In this document: positions 13,291 to 26,470 of the stretch, in pieces | How the letters are laid out: each line of letters begins with the position of its first letter | Position numbering within the stretch: the first letter of the stretch is position 1 | Made by a program: the position numbers and the translations under genes | The notes under the pieces: generated by a model | What the model saw: only the letters and a program-made list of their open reading frames with translations | Told to the model about the DNA's origin: nothing | The model's database searches: none | Source: Dromaius novaehollandiae | Taxonomy: Eukaryota > Chordata > Aves > Casuariiformes > Dromaiidae | Assembly (NCBI RefSeq): GCF_036370855.1 | Contig: NC_088098.1 | Coordinates: 33,731,981 to 33,795,980, forward strand | Reading direction: 5' to 3' | Length of the DNA stretch: 64,000 nt

Positions 13291-13404
13291 CTCTGGCAAT
13301 GACCTCAACATGTGGATCCTTTTGCAGCTCCATTGTAGACTTCAACGCATCCAGCAAAAATAACTGCAAGCCATCTTCTTTTTGAAATACCTTGGATCAG
13401 AACA

Positions 13405-16400
13405 AATAAATATCCATCAATATTTTATGACTGATTATTGATTTTCTGATCAATATTCATAAATGAGTCTGTACTTATGTATGACCCTCCATATATAGTG
13501 TAAGAATCTGGTTGCAGTAGATGCAGTGTGAAGAACCCTGAGAATCGTAATGAAGAGGAGAAGAAATTGCAGCAGCCAGCCCTTACTGCTTTACTAGTCA
13601 CAGATCAGAAGTTATCTGAACTGATATCATAGCTGAAATTCAATCAGCTCAGCAAGCTGACAAAACTTATAATCAACTTGCCATGTGGTGAATCAAACAT
13701 GAAGTGGTCTCTGATCACAGGGTGTAATGGGAACATGGACTGTACATTGTGGTACTAGATGGATCACTGATGAACAGGTATCTTTTGATCATCGCTACAA
13801 CTCCGTTAGCTAAAATTCTCCACAGGCTACATGATACACATCAAGACATCACCAAGTGCTCAGCCCTGCAAGCTGTCTAAAGGCCAAACCATGTCTCAGG
13901 CAAGTACTCCTCGGCACTGCCTGATAAGTCTGTATGAAGAGAGCAACAGACATGGACAGTTTATGCTCTCAACCCTTTATGAATATCATGTTTCACTTGA
14001 ATTGTCAGTGGTGTTTTTTCATGTCTGACTGCTACTCATGTTATTTCAGCTAGCCAGACTTGAGGAGCTTTTACTTAAACAGTTATCATTTGAACTTTAC
14101 CTTTGTAAGATTTGATTTCCAAGAGAATCTGCTGAGAAACCATGCTTGAACTTTTCTAAAAATGTCTCTGTTCATTGTAATTGCACAAGACTAGTTTTAC
14201 CCATGTTATTTTCACCCCTGGCTGTTCACAAGAATTCAGTTCACTGAGGCCACAGTGAAGACAAAGACCCATTTAAAGGAGGCCAGTGATTCAGACAAGG
14301 TGTTACTAGCTTGTCATATTACACCATGTGCAACTGCACTGGACCCAACTCACAAAGACGTGTCTGCCACACAGTTCTAGTAAGTCTATTGCAGTTTATA
14401 CCATACATCTCTGAAAGCCGCACAAAGGACAGGTAACACATGGAACAACAAAGGAAAAGTTGTAACAGATGATAGATAGCATGTGACCTTTCTGAACTCC
14501 AGTGTAGGCTAACCAGTCCAGATTATCAGTGTGTATATTGAAGGGTTGGACAGTTTGTCACCTGGACAGTACTGAAGACACCACATGCTTGTATCTCCTT
14601 CACTGCAAGTAGCTGAGGAAGCAATACAAACTCAAACAAGACATCAGCTGTGCTCCTGCACCAGTTCCCTGTTATTCAAGCTTGCTCTTCTTGTTGTATG
14701 TAAGGTTGGTAATTCTGGTTCAAGTTAAAACTCCTCAGAGACTGATTTTTTTTAAAGTCACATTTCCTTCTTTTCATTGGAAGTAGATGAGCACTTGCTC
14801 ACTGGGTTTTTCTCCCTGTCTTTCCATGGAAAGGATTGGCTTGCTGGAGAATCTGAGTAAAGACAGACTGAAGAGAGTAGAGCTAGCTTCTACATAAGCA
14901 ATAAAAAAGCAAACTGCAGTTCTTAATTAAAGGAAGTTTGATACAATGATGTAGTCTAATGATCTGGTAGAGCCTTTTCTTCTTCAAAGAAATGCTACAT
15001 TCTGCAAGAGGCCATTGGGGAAATACATCTAGATTATCTCACAGTGGAACCAGTAAATAGCAAAGAAGCTAAAGCAGCAAAGAGTTTTCCATTTTAGGAA
15101 GTACGTTTTGGGACAGATTCTCAGTACTACTTTGTGCCCCTGAGTGTGTGGGGGATGGAGTGGGGGGGTATTTACACAGAAGTGTTCTCAGAAGGCATAG
15201 AGCTGGTGTCCCCTCTCCTATGACACCTCTTCCCATTCCTCCCCCCATCCCAACAGTTTAGCCGCACCAGGTAATAAACTCCAGTACTGTAGACAAACAT
15301 TGCAACAGTACTTGGCAATTCTGGACTATCAATCTGTGCAGCTACATAATTACTTCTCAAACTCTCTTTTTCTCTGCTCTCTGCAACTCCTAAATCCTTT
15401 TTGCAGGGTCATAGATGCATGAGTTACTTCTACACAGCAGAATCTCTGCACACATACTGGTAATATGTTCTGTGCTTCAGAACCGTGCTATTTCAGCAAT
15501 AGCAACTCACCTGTAAATGGGACAGGGAAGGGACTTTACAAACTAGGTTAAACATATACAAAAGTACTTGTATTTTGCTTTGTCTCGGTATTTTCCCCTA
15601 GCATGCCTTGAATAGCTATGGCTAGCCACAAGAATATTACGTTCTGTTTAGATCGTACATACACACATGGTGACTGCAGCAATACCTTGTGTTCTTAAAG
15701 GCTGTTTTGTCTACAGCTGCTTTAAAAGAAAGACTGAATTTGTGCCTTACTTTTCGATAAGCACGAAGCCTTCCTCAGAGCAGCAGGTGGCTGGAACCAT
15801 TTAGTCATGTTTGTTCCAGTAATTTTCCTCTGGTGATTGCATTTACTAATGTTTAACTCCTGAGACGCTAATGAGACGCAGGCCCACTGTACTGAGAGCA
15901 CTTTGCAAAATGTTGGCAGAGCTCTTCTTGGCCTCCTTATTTCTTAGCAGCTGAAATACAAGCTGACCCTGATGGTGATCAGCTCAAATAAGAGGTTTGT
16001 TCCTGGAACCACACTAGGACACGAACAGTGTTTTCAGAACTATTTTCTGAATAGGATTTATAGGGATAATGAAATACACATCAGGAGAAGATTTTACAGA
16101 AGGGCCTATAATTTTGTACTATACTTCTCTTTTGCAGAATCCTGATAACTACTAGGATATTGAACTATGTTTTTTTCCAAGTGGTATAAATAGAGAAAAA
16201 GGCACATTTTTCCGTGATTACAGGCTGGTATGAAAGGGAATATTGAAGGGCAATTGTTCGGGTTTCTTTCTCTCCCAGAATCTGAAAATAGAGCATTTCA
16301 ATCCCGACAATTTAGGATAACAGTGAGTATGCAGCCCAGTTTTTATACGGCACCTTTTTCTCAGAGGAAAATAGTGCTTTATAATACATTGCTTTTCAAA

Positions 16401-16980
16401 GGAAATTGTACATGTCTTGTTCTGGAAATCCTCTTTCAATACATATTTTGATGCAACCTTTATTTATCTAATGTGTATTTACATAATTAATTCAAGCCGC
16501 TTATTTCTGAAAGCTGTCACATATAATGACTCATTCATACTGGGCAATAAAAAGACCTGGTTGGATAAAACGAAGCAAATCTTTTGGGTATCTCAATAGG
16601 ACCCAAGATTAACCTTTGCATCTGGAAACTAAGTAGTTCAGTTCCTGCTAAGTGACAGTGAAGCTGAACACTGGCTGTAGCATTCACCAAGTGAACTTGT
16701 GAAGAGCTAGTATGGGACAAAATAGGCGACGCAGGCCATGATGAGCAGAGGAAAGAGGATCTGGAGGAAATCCGTATTGCTGCATGCACGCGACAGAGCT
16801 AACGTTTTCAGCCTGGAAACTGTGGATAACACCGCTGCAGACCCACCTTCCTGCATACCCTGCACAAGGTATGCTGGGGGACCGTTGTTCGGGTCAAGAC
16901 TCCCAGGCAGTCCCACAAGCAGAGGCAACCAGAGAGTTATTCTGGCTCAGGCGTTCTGCTAAAAACAACAAAAAACAATT
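13405..16980. other. intergenic, nothing recognised
   Basis: AT-rich non-coding DNA with no frame above 85 codons of protein-like composition. A G-run occurs at 15162-15168. Confidence 0.45.
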
Positions 16981-16984
16981 ATCG

Positions 16985-17670
16985 TGCAGGTGCTCAGCAG
17001 AGAGCAGGAGCTGTGCTGCTTTCCCAGAGCCAGCGAAGGGAAGGGAACGAGTTTCCGAAGCGGAGTGAGCAGGGCTCCGTTGGTGACCGGCCTGTGGCGA
17101 CCTGCCGGCATGGCCCTCGCCCTCAGAGAGCATGAAAAGCAGGGGAGCACCGAGAGCATTTTGAAGGTCCTTCCTGCCCTACAATCAGAGGAAGACAAAA
17201 GCCCTTGAAGTGACCGACCGGCTAAGTAAATGCTGTAAGGTTGATAGCTTAAGCTTTGTGGACAATGGAGCCACTTCTGGTGGCTGGGTGATATTATTGG
17301 TTTGGCTCCAGCTTGGTGGTAGCGGGAATGAGCTCCTGGACTAGATCAGCGAGAAGGTATGAACTTAATAACTAAAGGGGCTTTGAGAATGGTCTGAAGT
17401 AAGAAACTGCAAGTTTCCTACGTGCTGTGGAAAGTGTCAGGCCCTGAGGGCACCGTAGGCTTGGCTGGCCATGACCAGCCCCCCCAGACCATCCACCCCC
17501 AGCCCCAGTGCCAGCTCCCTCCACTCCTGGCTGGGCCCCAGGGGGCCCTGGACTGGGTCATTGCTCCCCAGTGGGGGCTGTCAGCAGAGTCCGTCCACAG
17601 CCCAGCTCTGCCGGCGCACTCAGCCCCGCGGGACGGTGAGGGCCCGGGATGCCCTGTCGGAGCATCGCCC
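16985..17670. other. small GC-rich, CpG-containing patch
   Basis: Against AT-rich flanks this segment is GC-rich with clustered CpGs, especially 17035-17115 and 17580-17670 (for example GCCGGCGC, CCCCGCGGGACGG). Overlapping frames of 70-95 codons on both strands are what GC-rich DNA gives by chance. It could be a weak CpG island of a regulatory element or non-coding transcript, or GC-biased gene conversion. No exon or TATA signal is visible. Confidence 0.4.
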
Positions 17671-17704
17671 TTGCTGCACTGTGTGAAGAGGAGGAGAAAA
17701 TGAG

Positions 17705-18735
17705 CAGGGGTTTAACATAAAATCAGGTTGGCAAGAACAAAAATGCCCAATATAAAGGGAAGAAAAAAAATGAATTGCCTATGCACCAATGTGAGGAAGC
17801 CGGGTACCACACAAGAACTAAAACTGGTCCTTTAAGAACATAAATTCTACCTCCTTGGGGTTTCTCAGAGCTGTGGGATGATTCAGACGATTAGACTGTT
17901 AAAAATACTGCTTACAGCCTGGTTAAGAAATACAGAAAGGGCAAAAACAAAAATGGAATAAGTTTTGGTGTCCAACATATCACCGCTTCTGTCTGCGTCA
18001 CAAGCAGCTGGAGAACGAATTGCCATGGTTACATCTGGATCCATCCTCTGCGGAAGCAGAAAGCGAGACACAAGTTGGTGTTCGCTACAGACCATCACGT
18101 CACTTTAGAAAACACAATAACCAGCACGTAAACAACAGTCTGTAACGTGCAGGGAGAAAAAAAACGACACTGTTGTAAGGGATTTCAATAGGAGTGATCT
18201 CAGCAGCAGCTCGTAAAGCCAGAATGACACTGTAATATTTCTGTATTACAGGTGGCATTTTGCTGCCTAGCAAAATACTGCATCTACTGTCAGGGAATTC
18301 TGTTTTAGACTTTCTCTTGAAAAGAAGAGAAGGAAAAAAAGCAGAAGTAGTTCAGACTGCACTGATCACGTCTTGCTCATAAGTGATCTGTTTGCTACAG
18401 AGCAGGATCCCAGGCAGCACAGCAGATTTTGAGGGAGGCAATTTCATAAAACTCAAAAGAATCACTAGCTGCATTAGCTGGGAGAAAAATATTTTGAATA
18501 AGCTGTTCTGGTTAATCCTGTGTATGTGTTTTAAAAGTAATGCTCTGTACCATAACTTTTTGAACACCGGCAAGTTCCAGAGGATGGAATGATGCTAATA
18601 TGGCAATGCTTACAGAAGAGTAAGGCGGTGACTTTTCAGCTTGATTTTCATCCTGAACAAAATAAGAGAAGAAGTATTGCAGAACTTAATTTAGCTTGAT
18701 ACTACTGCGTCTAGTAGTGTTATTTATACTTTGAG
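17705..18735. other. intergenic, nothing recognised
   Basis: AT-rich non-coding DNA, frames below 75 codons. Confidence 0.45.
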
Positions 18736-18739
18736 AGGA

Positions 18740-19230
18740 TGTTGACAAACTGTGCAGTGTTTAGAAAAGAGTGATGAGAAGGACTGGAAATCCTGCCTTT
18801 TACTGAGAGACTGAAGTGTCCCACCCACACAGGTTACCAAGAGTAAGTGCAGTGATGCATGATCTGACCATAGTTAAATCCCTACCCGTAGAAAATAAAT
18901 TTGCATAGTCTTATCATCTAGGAAACAAAGGCACGACAAGTTTGAAGGGGTAGATGAAACAGGGTAAATTCAGGTGAAAAATAAAGTGCGTATTCTAAAA
19001 CATGAAGGCAATTAACCACAGGAACAACTTAGTGCAGGTTTTGGGGGATCCCGCTGCACTGGAAATAGTCAAATCAACAGTGGACAATTTTCTGAAAATT
19101 ATGCTCTAATTCAATCTGAACTACTGGACCTGAAGCAGCCATTAATTCCTGAAGTCTCATGGTCTCTATAATGCGGAAGATCAGCCTAGGAGATGATAGT
19201 GGCTGTCTCCAGCCTTAATGCCTCTGAGTA
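18740..19230 (+). mobile_element. ancient CR1 LINE 3' fragment
   Basis: The segment follows the 3' part of old sauropsid CR1 elements block by block: GTTTAGAAAAGAGTGATGAGAA (about 18759), CTTTTACTGAGAGACT (about 18799), ACAAGTTTGAAGG (about 18937), GCAATTAACCACAGGAACAA (about 19008), AATAGTCAAATCAACAGTGGA (about 19064) and GGAAGATCAGCCTAGGAGATGAT (about 19175). This is the end of ORF2 and the 3'UTR of an LTR-less retrotransposon. All frames are broken, so the copy is dead and much older than the CR1 at the right edge. Confidence 0.65.
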
Positions 19231-19239
19231 TCAATATAG

Positions 19240-19615
19240 GCTAGTGTCATAATTTACTTGTGGTGCAATATGCCCAAGCACTTGGCATTCTCAGTGTAAA
19301 CTCTTTAAGCTAAACTTTAAAAATTGATTAATTATAATTGCTTTCAGTAGGAGATACTCAATTTACATTTTGTTTGCTACATATTACCCAGATAGAGGTC
19401 AGCTGCTTTTTCTAACATCCAAATGATGTAGAATATCATGGCAAGTATAGTGAGAATTGTTTTCATGGAACTAAGCAGGGAATTACCATCGAGAGAGTCC
19501 TATTACCCTATTAACAAATGTCCCCCAGGGACTGGGAACCATGCTTGCCTCGAATTCCTGATCCTCTAGAAGGAAATCGTGATTGCCTTTTATGAAATAA
19601 AAACATGTATAAATA
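19240..19615. other. intergenic, nothing recognised
   Basis: AT-rich non-coding sequence between the old CR1 fragment and a TA repeat. Confidence 0.4.
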
Positions 19616-19616
19616 C

Positions 19617-19651
19617 ATACATATATATTACATATATATATATATATATAT
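19617..19651. repeat. (TA)n microsatellite
   Basis: Alternating AT with one TTACA interruption; the last 20 bp are pure TA repeats. Confidence 0.85.
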
Positions 19652-19654
19652 TTG

Positions 19655-21420
19655 TCTGTTTTCCAAGAAATCAAAGTTTGGGCTGAATCTAAATGTTACA
19701 GAGTCCCAGTCCTGTTGATGACCCACGCTGAGGTTTTCTTGATAGTACTTGATGTAATTCATGTTTGCAGGACTCCAGAACACACTTTTACCATGATTCC
19801 TTGTGGCCTTTAAAAATCTCACATTCTCACTTTGGCTCTACAGTTTCTATTTCTATTTGTCTTAAATGCCTCTTTGCCTCCCCATGCAAGCACCATAGGT
19901 ACATTTAAAGTGTTTTTCTTTGAATCCCTCTTTTCAAATCAGCCTCTAACCCTGGACAACAAGCGTCAAATTAATTATTGTTATGTTTACTAAAATAAAG
20001 AAGGAAATGTCATGGTATCAAGCATCTCTAAAACCTATATTTGTTTGTTGCTTGCTTTTCATCATCTTCTTTCCCAGCTTTATTTTTGTACTCCTGCTCA
20101 AGGCAGAATGTCATGTGTCTAGAGCAAATATTTAGAAACTACGATGCGTTATAAATTTCTGTCTTACCATAGCTGAGTAGGAGTATATAGTTATTAATAA
20201 CAATGATAATTATGACAATGATAACAATAATTGCACTAAAATCAGGTATTTGAAATTAGAACTTCTTTTTTTGCCTGGAAGAAAATTGCTGAAGTCTGAC
20301 ACTGTAGGTTTAACCCTGTGGGGATGAACTAGTTATCACTCTGATTTGTCATTAGGCCTCCCAGATTTTATAGAGTACCATCAAATCAACTGCATGTGAG
20401 CTTTCCTCTTGCAGATGTAAATCAAAAGGAGCTTGAAAGATTAGTAGGGTTGTTGTTTTTATTCTGCTGGCAAAACACGGTTCCTGTGGGTTTCAATCAA
20501 TCAGTACAGTAAGTCAAAATTCCAAATGGTCTTTTACTTTTGTGTAACTTTTAAATCTTTGCTCAAAAAGATGCAAATAAGCTAGTCAGTGTCTATTTTC
20601 CCAGTGAAATACTGCCTTGACTCTTGTAAAAATGCCATTTTCTAGATTTCTCATCAGCTACACTTCCTGAGGCATTTTTATTTTAATTCAGTCACAAGAA
20701 AAAATTAAAGCAGAGATTTCTAATAAAAAACCTATATCGAGCCAATCTGAAATAACCAGGAGTGTGTTAGTAATAGCACAAGGAAAGTCAGAGTTAAGAT
20801 TGCACTGAAGTGCATTCACACTCAATTCTCACTCAGCAGAGTCTCTTCAATGACTTTTGTGGGAGAAAATGTAAGCTCACCCTGAAGTGGAGAAAAAAAG
20901 GATTATGTCCTGTCTGATGGAAACACTGTTCAGAAGAAGCTTTTCTTGAATCATAGTGATAGTGTATGTAACAGTGCATTGATTTTTATCTGATTTTCTA
21001 ATTAGTTAATACAAGCTACTTGCAGTTCTCTCTCACTTCTGTTCTCATTCAGCTAATAAGCTTGGAAATAAATCTGTGGACCGTGGAAACATTTTTAAAA
21101 CCCATTAGTAGTAGTATTAAAAACTATTACATTGATTTGGGTGGAGTTTTTCCCAAATTTAAACATCTTCATAGGTCAGTCCTGCTAACAAGCAACTAAA
21201 TAATTTTAATATTACTTTTTCAGTTAAACCATGCATGTAAAGTTGCTCATGCACATACATTTGTAGAGGTGTGGAGCGTTATCTGTTCAGATACTTCTTG
21301 GTGTTTTTCAAAACTATATAGTCAAATCCTAAATAAAGAATAGCCATCATAGCCCTGTTCCAAATTCAGCACACAACCAAGATATTCTGGGACTAAAAAT
21401 ATAAACCAATACTGTGAACG
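19655..21420. other. intergenic, AT-rich
   Basis: Non-coding AT-rich DNA. Positions 20190-20235 hold a degenerate run of ATAACAATGATAAT-like units. No exon or named repeat is seen. Confidence 0.45.
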
Positions 21421-21570
21421 GAGCACAGCCCGGGAGCAAGTCCGAATGAGTATACCACTCATTCATGGGGCTCCACAGTTCGGGTTCCCTGCCGCTAGCG
21501 ATGCCACACCGGGCTGCGTGCGGCGGGGGGACAGGCATAGTCGCGGCCCAGCCTTGTAGGCAGCATGGCT
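21420..21570. other. short CpG cluster
   Basis: A 150-bp patch with about ten CpGs (AGCCCGGGAGC, GCCGCTAGCGATG, GTGCGGCGGGGGG, GTCGCGGCCC) in AT-rich surroundings. Too short for a classical CpG island; function unknown. Confidence 0.35.
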
Positions 21571-21574
21571 GTGG

Positions 21575-22820
21575 TGGCAATGGGTTTGCTCTCTCCAGCC
21601 TACACAGTTTTCCAGCCCTATTGCAACAGGCTTTGCAACCTCTGACCTTCCTGTCTGTCCTAATTCTGTACTCCAGAATAGGCAGCACATATTCTTCTTT
21701 TCATCCCATGAAAACTACATGCTGCTGGTCTGCAGTGTAGCCCATGTTGTTTCATACAGGTTGAATTGAAGAAAAAAAATTAAACACCCAAAAAATTACG
21801 TCTTAAGGCCACAGGGGCACTGCATGGATCCCAGATGAGCCCAGAGACTGAGTACCATGTAGTATGGATATAACCACCCTGTGGCACTTAGCCTCAGGCC
21901 CTGGTTTATTTAGCAGTCTAGTCATAGCCTGAGTTTCCATGATTTATAGTAATCGTAGGCCTCATGAAACATACAGACATATGCAGAGTATTATCCCTTA
22001 TTGTGTCTCTTTAGTTCCATGTGAGGGTCTGGAAAAGTGTAGCAGAACTGAGGAAGACAGAGTGATGCTAACTGCAGACTGCATTTCAACCCTTGAAAGT
22101 GCTGCAGCTTCATCTAAAGGTGAATTACTGTCTTGTTTCTCTCTGATTTTGCTGTCCTTGGGAAAGAGTGCTGTGAGGAAGCTTAGTCCTACCTGTGTGC
22201 ACTGAAATTGCTCCTTGGAGTATAAATTAAGCATTTTAGTCTAGCGAGCAAAATTTACCATATTCCAAGGAAGGCTTGCTATTTTAGTTACGGAGACAAC
22301 AGAGAAAAAAAAAAACCTCCCAAAGGTGGAATTAATGGCTGACGGCATACTGTGCACACACAGCTCAAGGAAAGGGAGGCAGAAAGAGGCTGAGCTTCTG
22401 ATATAATCTCCAGACTGGCAACTGTGCCTAAAGGAGAGTGCAAGTTTCAGTTGGCCATCGAGGAAATACCAGGCTACATCACTGTTGTATATCTGTACAG
22501 AAAGAGGCTGGTAACAGAATCTGAAAAGTCCATCAGTTCATCATTACTGTTTTTCTACTATACAGGGCTATTTTTTTAATTGTGATACTTACTGATTTAA
22601 CCTGACAAATCTAGTAGATTTCCTCACGTTAGAAATATTCCTCATGTTGCGTATTCTTTAGCGATTAAAGCTCTAAAGCTGCTATAAGTTATAACAGGAT
22701 GTGTGTAATCTAACAGTGACACACCTTGGTGCTCAGCAGCACCGGGCCTCCCGCCTTGGGCATCTCAGCTGCAGAGCACGTTGCTATTAGATCATAACAT
22801 TCACTCCCTCACAGCTTAGT
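21575..22820. other. intergenic, nothing recognised
   Basis: Non-coding sequence with frames below 92 codons, none protein-like. Confidence 0.45.
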
Positions 22821-22825
22821 GCTCT

Positions 22826-22880
22826 AGGGCCCAGATCTGCTCCCACTGAAGTGCAGGGCAAAGCTCCAACCTTAATTGGC
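22826..22880 (+). repeat. old palindromic 'ACTTCAATGG'-type repeat, fragment
   Basis: GGGCCCAGATCTGCTCCCACTGAAGTGCAGGGCAAAGCTCC (in short blocks) fits a widespread sauropsid repeat with the pattern 'GCCCAGATCCTGCTCCCATTGAAGTCAATGGCAAAACTCC'. A second, better copy is at 61150-61240. Confidence 0.45.
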
Positions 22881-22994
22881 GTTTGCAGAAGAAGTTTAAG
22901 CTTTTCAGCTGTGGAGAAGGTGTTTTCACACTTCGTTTCACAAGCATAGGTAGCATTAAACCAACAGAAGAGTGCAGCAGCTGTTTGTCAAGGT

Positions 22995-23090
22995 GAGGAA
23001 AGCCAGGCTAGTACAGAGAGCCCCTGCCTAGAAAGCGGAGGTCTGACTATGGTTTGGTGTTCTGCCACGGACTTGCCATAACTTAGGCTT
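22995..23090 (+). repeat. tRNA-type SINE remnant
   Basis: GCTAGTACAGAGAGCCCC, GCGGAGGTCTGACTATGG and GTTCTGCCACGGACTTGCC follow the order of an old tRNA-derived SINE ('CTAGTGGATAGAGCAC ... AGACCTGGGTTC ... CTCTGCCACTGACTTGC'). Strongly diverged. Confidence 0.45.
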
Positions 23091-23094
23091 CCTG

Positions 23095-26000
23095 GCTGAC
23101 TAGCCAATTCAAGCCTAGGCTTACTAGCTATAGCCATTCAACTGTGCCAGCTATCTCTCAGCTTCTATTTTCAAGACAGCTAAATTTGCATTAGTACTAT
23201 AGATGTTGTTTCACAGCACAACATGGCAGGCAGTTTTCTTGTGAGATGACATTTTGTTCCTAATTAGCATGTGCAGTTCTGTGCTAAGCCTGACTTTGCT
23301 AAGGTGATCAAAACAAGCCTTGCCAAGATGAAAGGAAAAAGCATCCACAGCTAGAATAGTGGGCGAGCTTTCTTAACCATTTCAAACAATTAGTTCTGAA
23401 GACTGTATGAAATCTATCTGTCCTTCCTGTTCCTTTTACCGGGGTTAGATTATGTTTATATTGTCTTCGTCAAGATCACAGTTAAGGTGAGGCCATTGCA
23501 GAGCACACTGTTCTTCTGGGAGATTTAAAAGGACGGCAAGGCTCTCATTTTCCTGTTCTTCCTCTATGAATTTCCATTTCTGTAAAATAAAAATGAATAG
23601 TGAGCTGTTGTTTATCATCAGAGAATTTATAAGTTCATCCTTAGAAAGAAGACTGTGGAAAAGGATAACATTTGCATGTTCATATGCCATTTTGGATGAT
23701 ACAAACCAGAAGACAGTAGGTGGCAACAGAGGTAGGCTGAATCAGCAGAGCTCTGGAAAACCACTGGAATCAAGGTTGAGAGTCAGTCATTTATAAATTG
23801 AGTAAGGAGAGCTGGTGGAATAGTTTCTTTACTTAATCCTGGCTTCCAACCCTGACTTTTATGTGAGCACTGCATGTTTAAGAGATGCTCCTGCTCAGGA
23901 CTTGTGTTCACACCCCACAGCACAGTGCAGACTGCCAGAGGATTCTGGTCATGAGCAATAGCTTAATTTTCTTGCCAGGAGCTTAAGTTCCAGAAAGCAA
24001 GCTAGAAACTGCTACGTTTAGACGCAAGACCTGTTATGGCATATTTTGAAATTGAAGTGTGCCTTGATGACAGAGACATTATTCACATGCAAACACGCAA
24101 CAGGGTTCTGATATGGGCTTATCTCCAAGCTCTTCATGAAAGGAAAGCCAAGTACTAGCATAAGCCCAAGGTTTCCTTCCTGCAGTCCAAATGGAGCCAG
24201 CCAGGCTGGGCCAGCCTGTTACAGCTAGGCTAGCATGTCCTCAGTCCGGACAGAAAACACAACACAAGGGCTTGACGTGCTTAGTCTTGCTCTGAGAGCA
24301 AAGCACCAACTAAAACTAAAGACATAACTTCTGTGTCTCTGATCACTATTCCTAAATAGGAAATCACAGAACTTCTCTCTTGTCATCGGGCCTCAGTGAG
24401 GATCGTCTTACAGAAAGTTTCAGATGCTCAGGAGCTGCCACGTTAGGGGCAATGTAAATATTGTGGATACAAAGTACCTGAATTGCTCTTTATGTTTAGA
24501 GGTTTGCTCCTTGCCCTGAACTATTCCTCAAATGTGGAGTTTGCCTCAGTCACCTAGTTAGCAGCATCCTCTCTTAGCAAAAACAGTTAGCCATGTGCTC
24601 CCCTGCCATCCCACAGACTGCACAAAAGGCCCCACCTCTCAAAAGCAAAGCATGCGCTGCTGTGGACAGACCAGGGCTTGTGATCTGTAGCCAGACGCTT
24701 GAAGGATTCTTTGGGTTCATCTGCGTTGTCATGTTAGCTCAGAGCATAGGCATGCAGTCAGCCAAAGCTCTTTGATGCTTCGTGCTGTGTCTTGCCTCTC
24801 TTGGTGCCCTATTCTGGAGTGAGCCAACTAGTTTTACCACCAGTCAAACTCAAGTAGTCCAGTATAAAGCAAGACTGGCCTGTATGTGTGTTCAAACCCC
24901 TAGACAGCAGGGATGCATCCACATCTGCAGGTGTGTACCTGGCAGCGCTGGCTTAGCCTCTGCCCACCAGACTAGTCCAGTGTGTAGGACAACACAGACA
25001 CACCCCTCTACTCGCCATTCCTGTACCTGTGAAGCAGGAATGGTGGCTGCTGCTATTACGGAGGTAACTTATGCTGTAAGTAGCACAGGAAGTCACTTGC
25101 CCCTAGAAGTGGAACATGCCACCTCCTCTTCCTTCTCTCCTGTGGGAGGACATCCTTCATAATGCCCAGTAAGAGGAGAAGACTGATGGCTCAGACATGG
25201 CTTGGCCCAGAGAGGGTCACAAGAGGAACAAAACTCCCTGAGCTGAGCTTCCAGACTTGGAGTGAACACTAGGTGATGACTTGGGCCTATCGAATATCTA
25301 GAGAGTAAAAGTGGCAAGTGTGTGCCCACGGAGGTGCAAATACCCATTGAAAGGGAGGAGATACAGTGGGGAGGGCTGGACAGGCAAGAAATGAAACCTG
25401 TTCTTGGGACAAGGAGGAGCTGTTCTTCATTCAGGAGACTCTCCTTCAAGGTTTTTTATTTTTTTTAATTCAGCCCACAACAGAGGAAAGTTTATTAAAA
25501 CATGAAAAGATGTTGGGATAAAGTATGTCACTGTGTGCTCAGCTGGGAAATCTACACTAATATCCTAATGAACTTTAGTTAATACACAGCAATCTCTTTA
25601 TCTTACCTGGTACTGTGAGGAAAATTATCTTATTTGTCCTCACAGTATGAGTCATCCGCAAAAAGGAGCTCATTGCATGTGTTTGCCATTATTAATGATA
25701 TGCACATAGAATGAGACTTTTGCCCCTTCCGTGAGCTAAAGCTTAAGTTGCAAAAGGATCCTTTTGAACAATGGCACTAAACTTATCGGTGGCTTAGCAG
25801 AAAGCATTTCTATATTGCTTTGAAGCTGTTTATGAGGGTCTTGCAGCAGCAGAGAATAAAGTTACCTTTCTCTTCTATGTGCTGCATCATTACAAGTTCC
25901 CTAAGGACCATAGAGAAGGTTTAGTTAACATTTGTGCATGAAGACTTTCAGTGGGTTTATGCAAAAGCACATTTGAGACTTTGTTGTGTTTCTGTATATA

Positions 26001-26470
26001 ATTTCCAGAATATCACCCACTCAGAAACAGTCATGGCTGTCTCTTTCTCTAAATTGTACTGCAAGACTTTATTCCTCCTGTACTTCATCATTTTATCATC
26101 AGAGAGCTTTAAATAACCCTTCATCTTGAGAAAATTACAGGGTACGGTGGACTAAATATGACATGCAATAATCCTTAACAATTTTGTCATAGGACTATGG
26201 TAAAGCTGCTTGCCTTTAATTATTTTTATACCTTGAGGAGTTTTCCTTCTTTAAAGCATGTGGGCTGTCTTTTTCCTTAAAGTTAGTAATCTTGCTGAAT
26301 CACACTTCTTTTTCTAGTCATTTATATTATGCAAAATATATTTTAAAAAATACGACCTTTCCTCATTCAAGGTGCTTTACCAATCCAGGTTTGGTCAGAG
26401 TACTGGAATAGTATAACCATCTACTTACTCCATGCTTTCTTCCTGAAGTCACTTCTGGTTTCCTCTTTTT
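23095..26470. other. intergenic, nothing recognised
   Basis: Non-coding. Frames at 24782-25162 plus (126 codons) and 25093-25449 minus (118 codons) overlap on opposite strands in a GC-richer part, lack recognisable domains and have no exon context, so I treat them as chance. Confidence 0.45.

Larger units (their letters stand above)
11257..13400 (-). pseudogene. possible decayed coding sequence, unrecognised
   Basis: Several minus-strand segments look more protein-like than the surrounding DNA: about 13265-13400, 13059-13257 (66 open codons, no start), 12671-12875 (two or more in-frame stops), 12364-12675 (103 codons) and 11506-11748 (80 codons). They lie in order on one strand but in different frames, and an (AAAAG)n microsatellite falls exactly between the first two. 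This could be a gene remnant broken by frameshifts and stops. I could not match it to a named protein, and two frames at 12364-12675 are both open, which warns that chance may explain it. Processed pseudogenes are uncommon in birds. Treat as a hypothesis. Confidence 0.2.
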
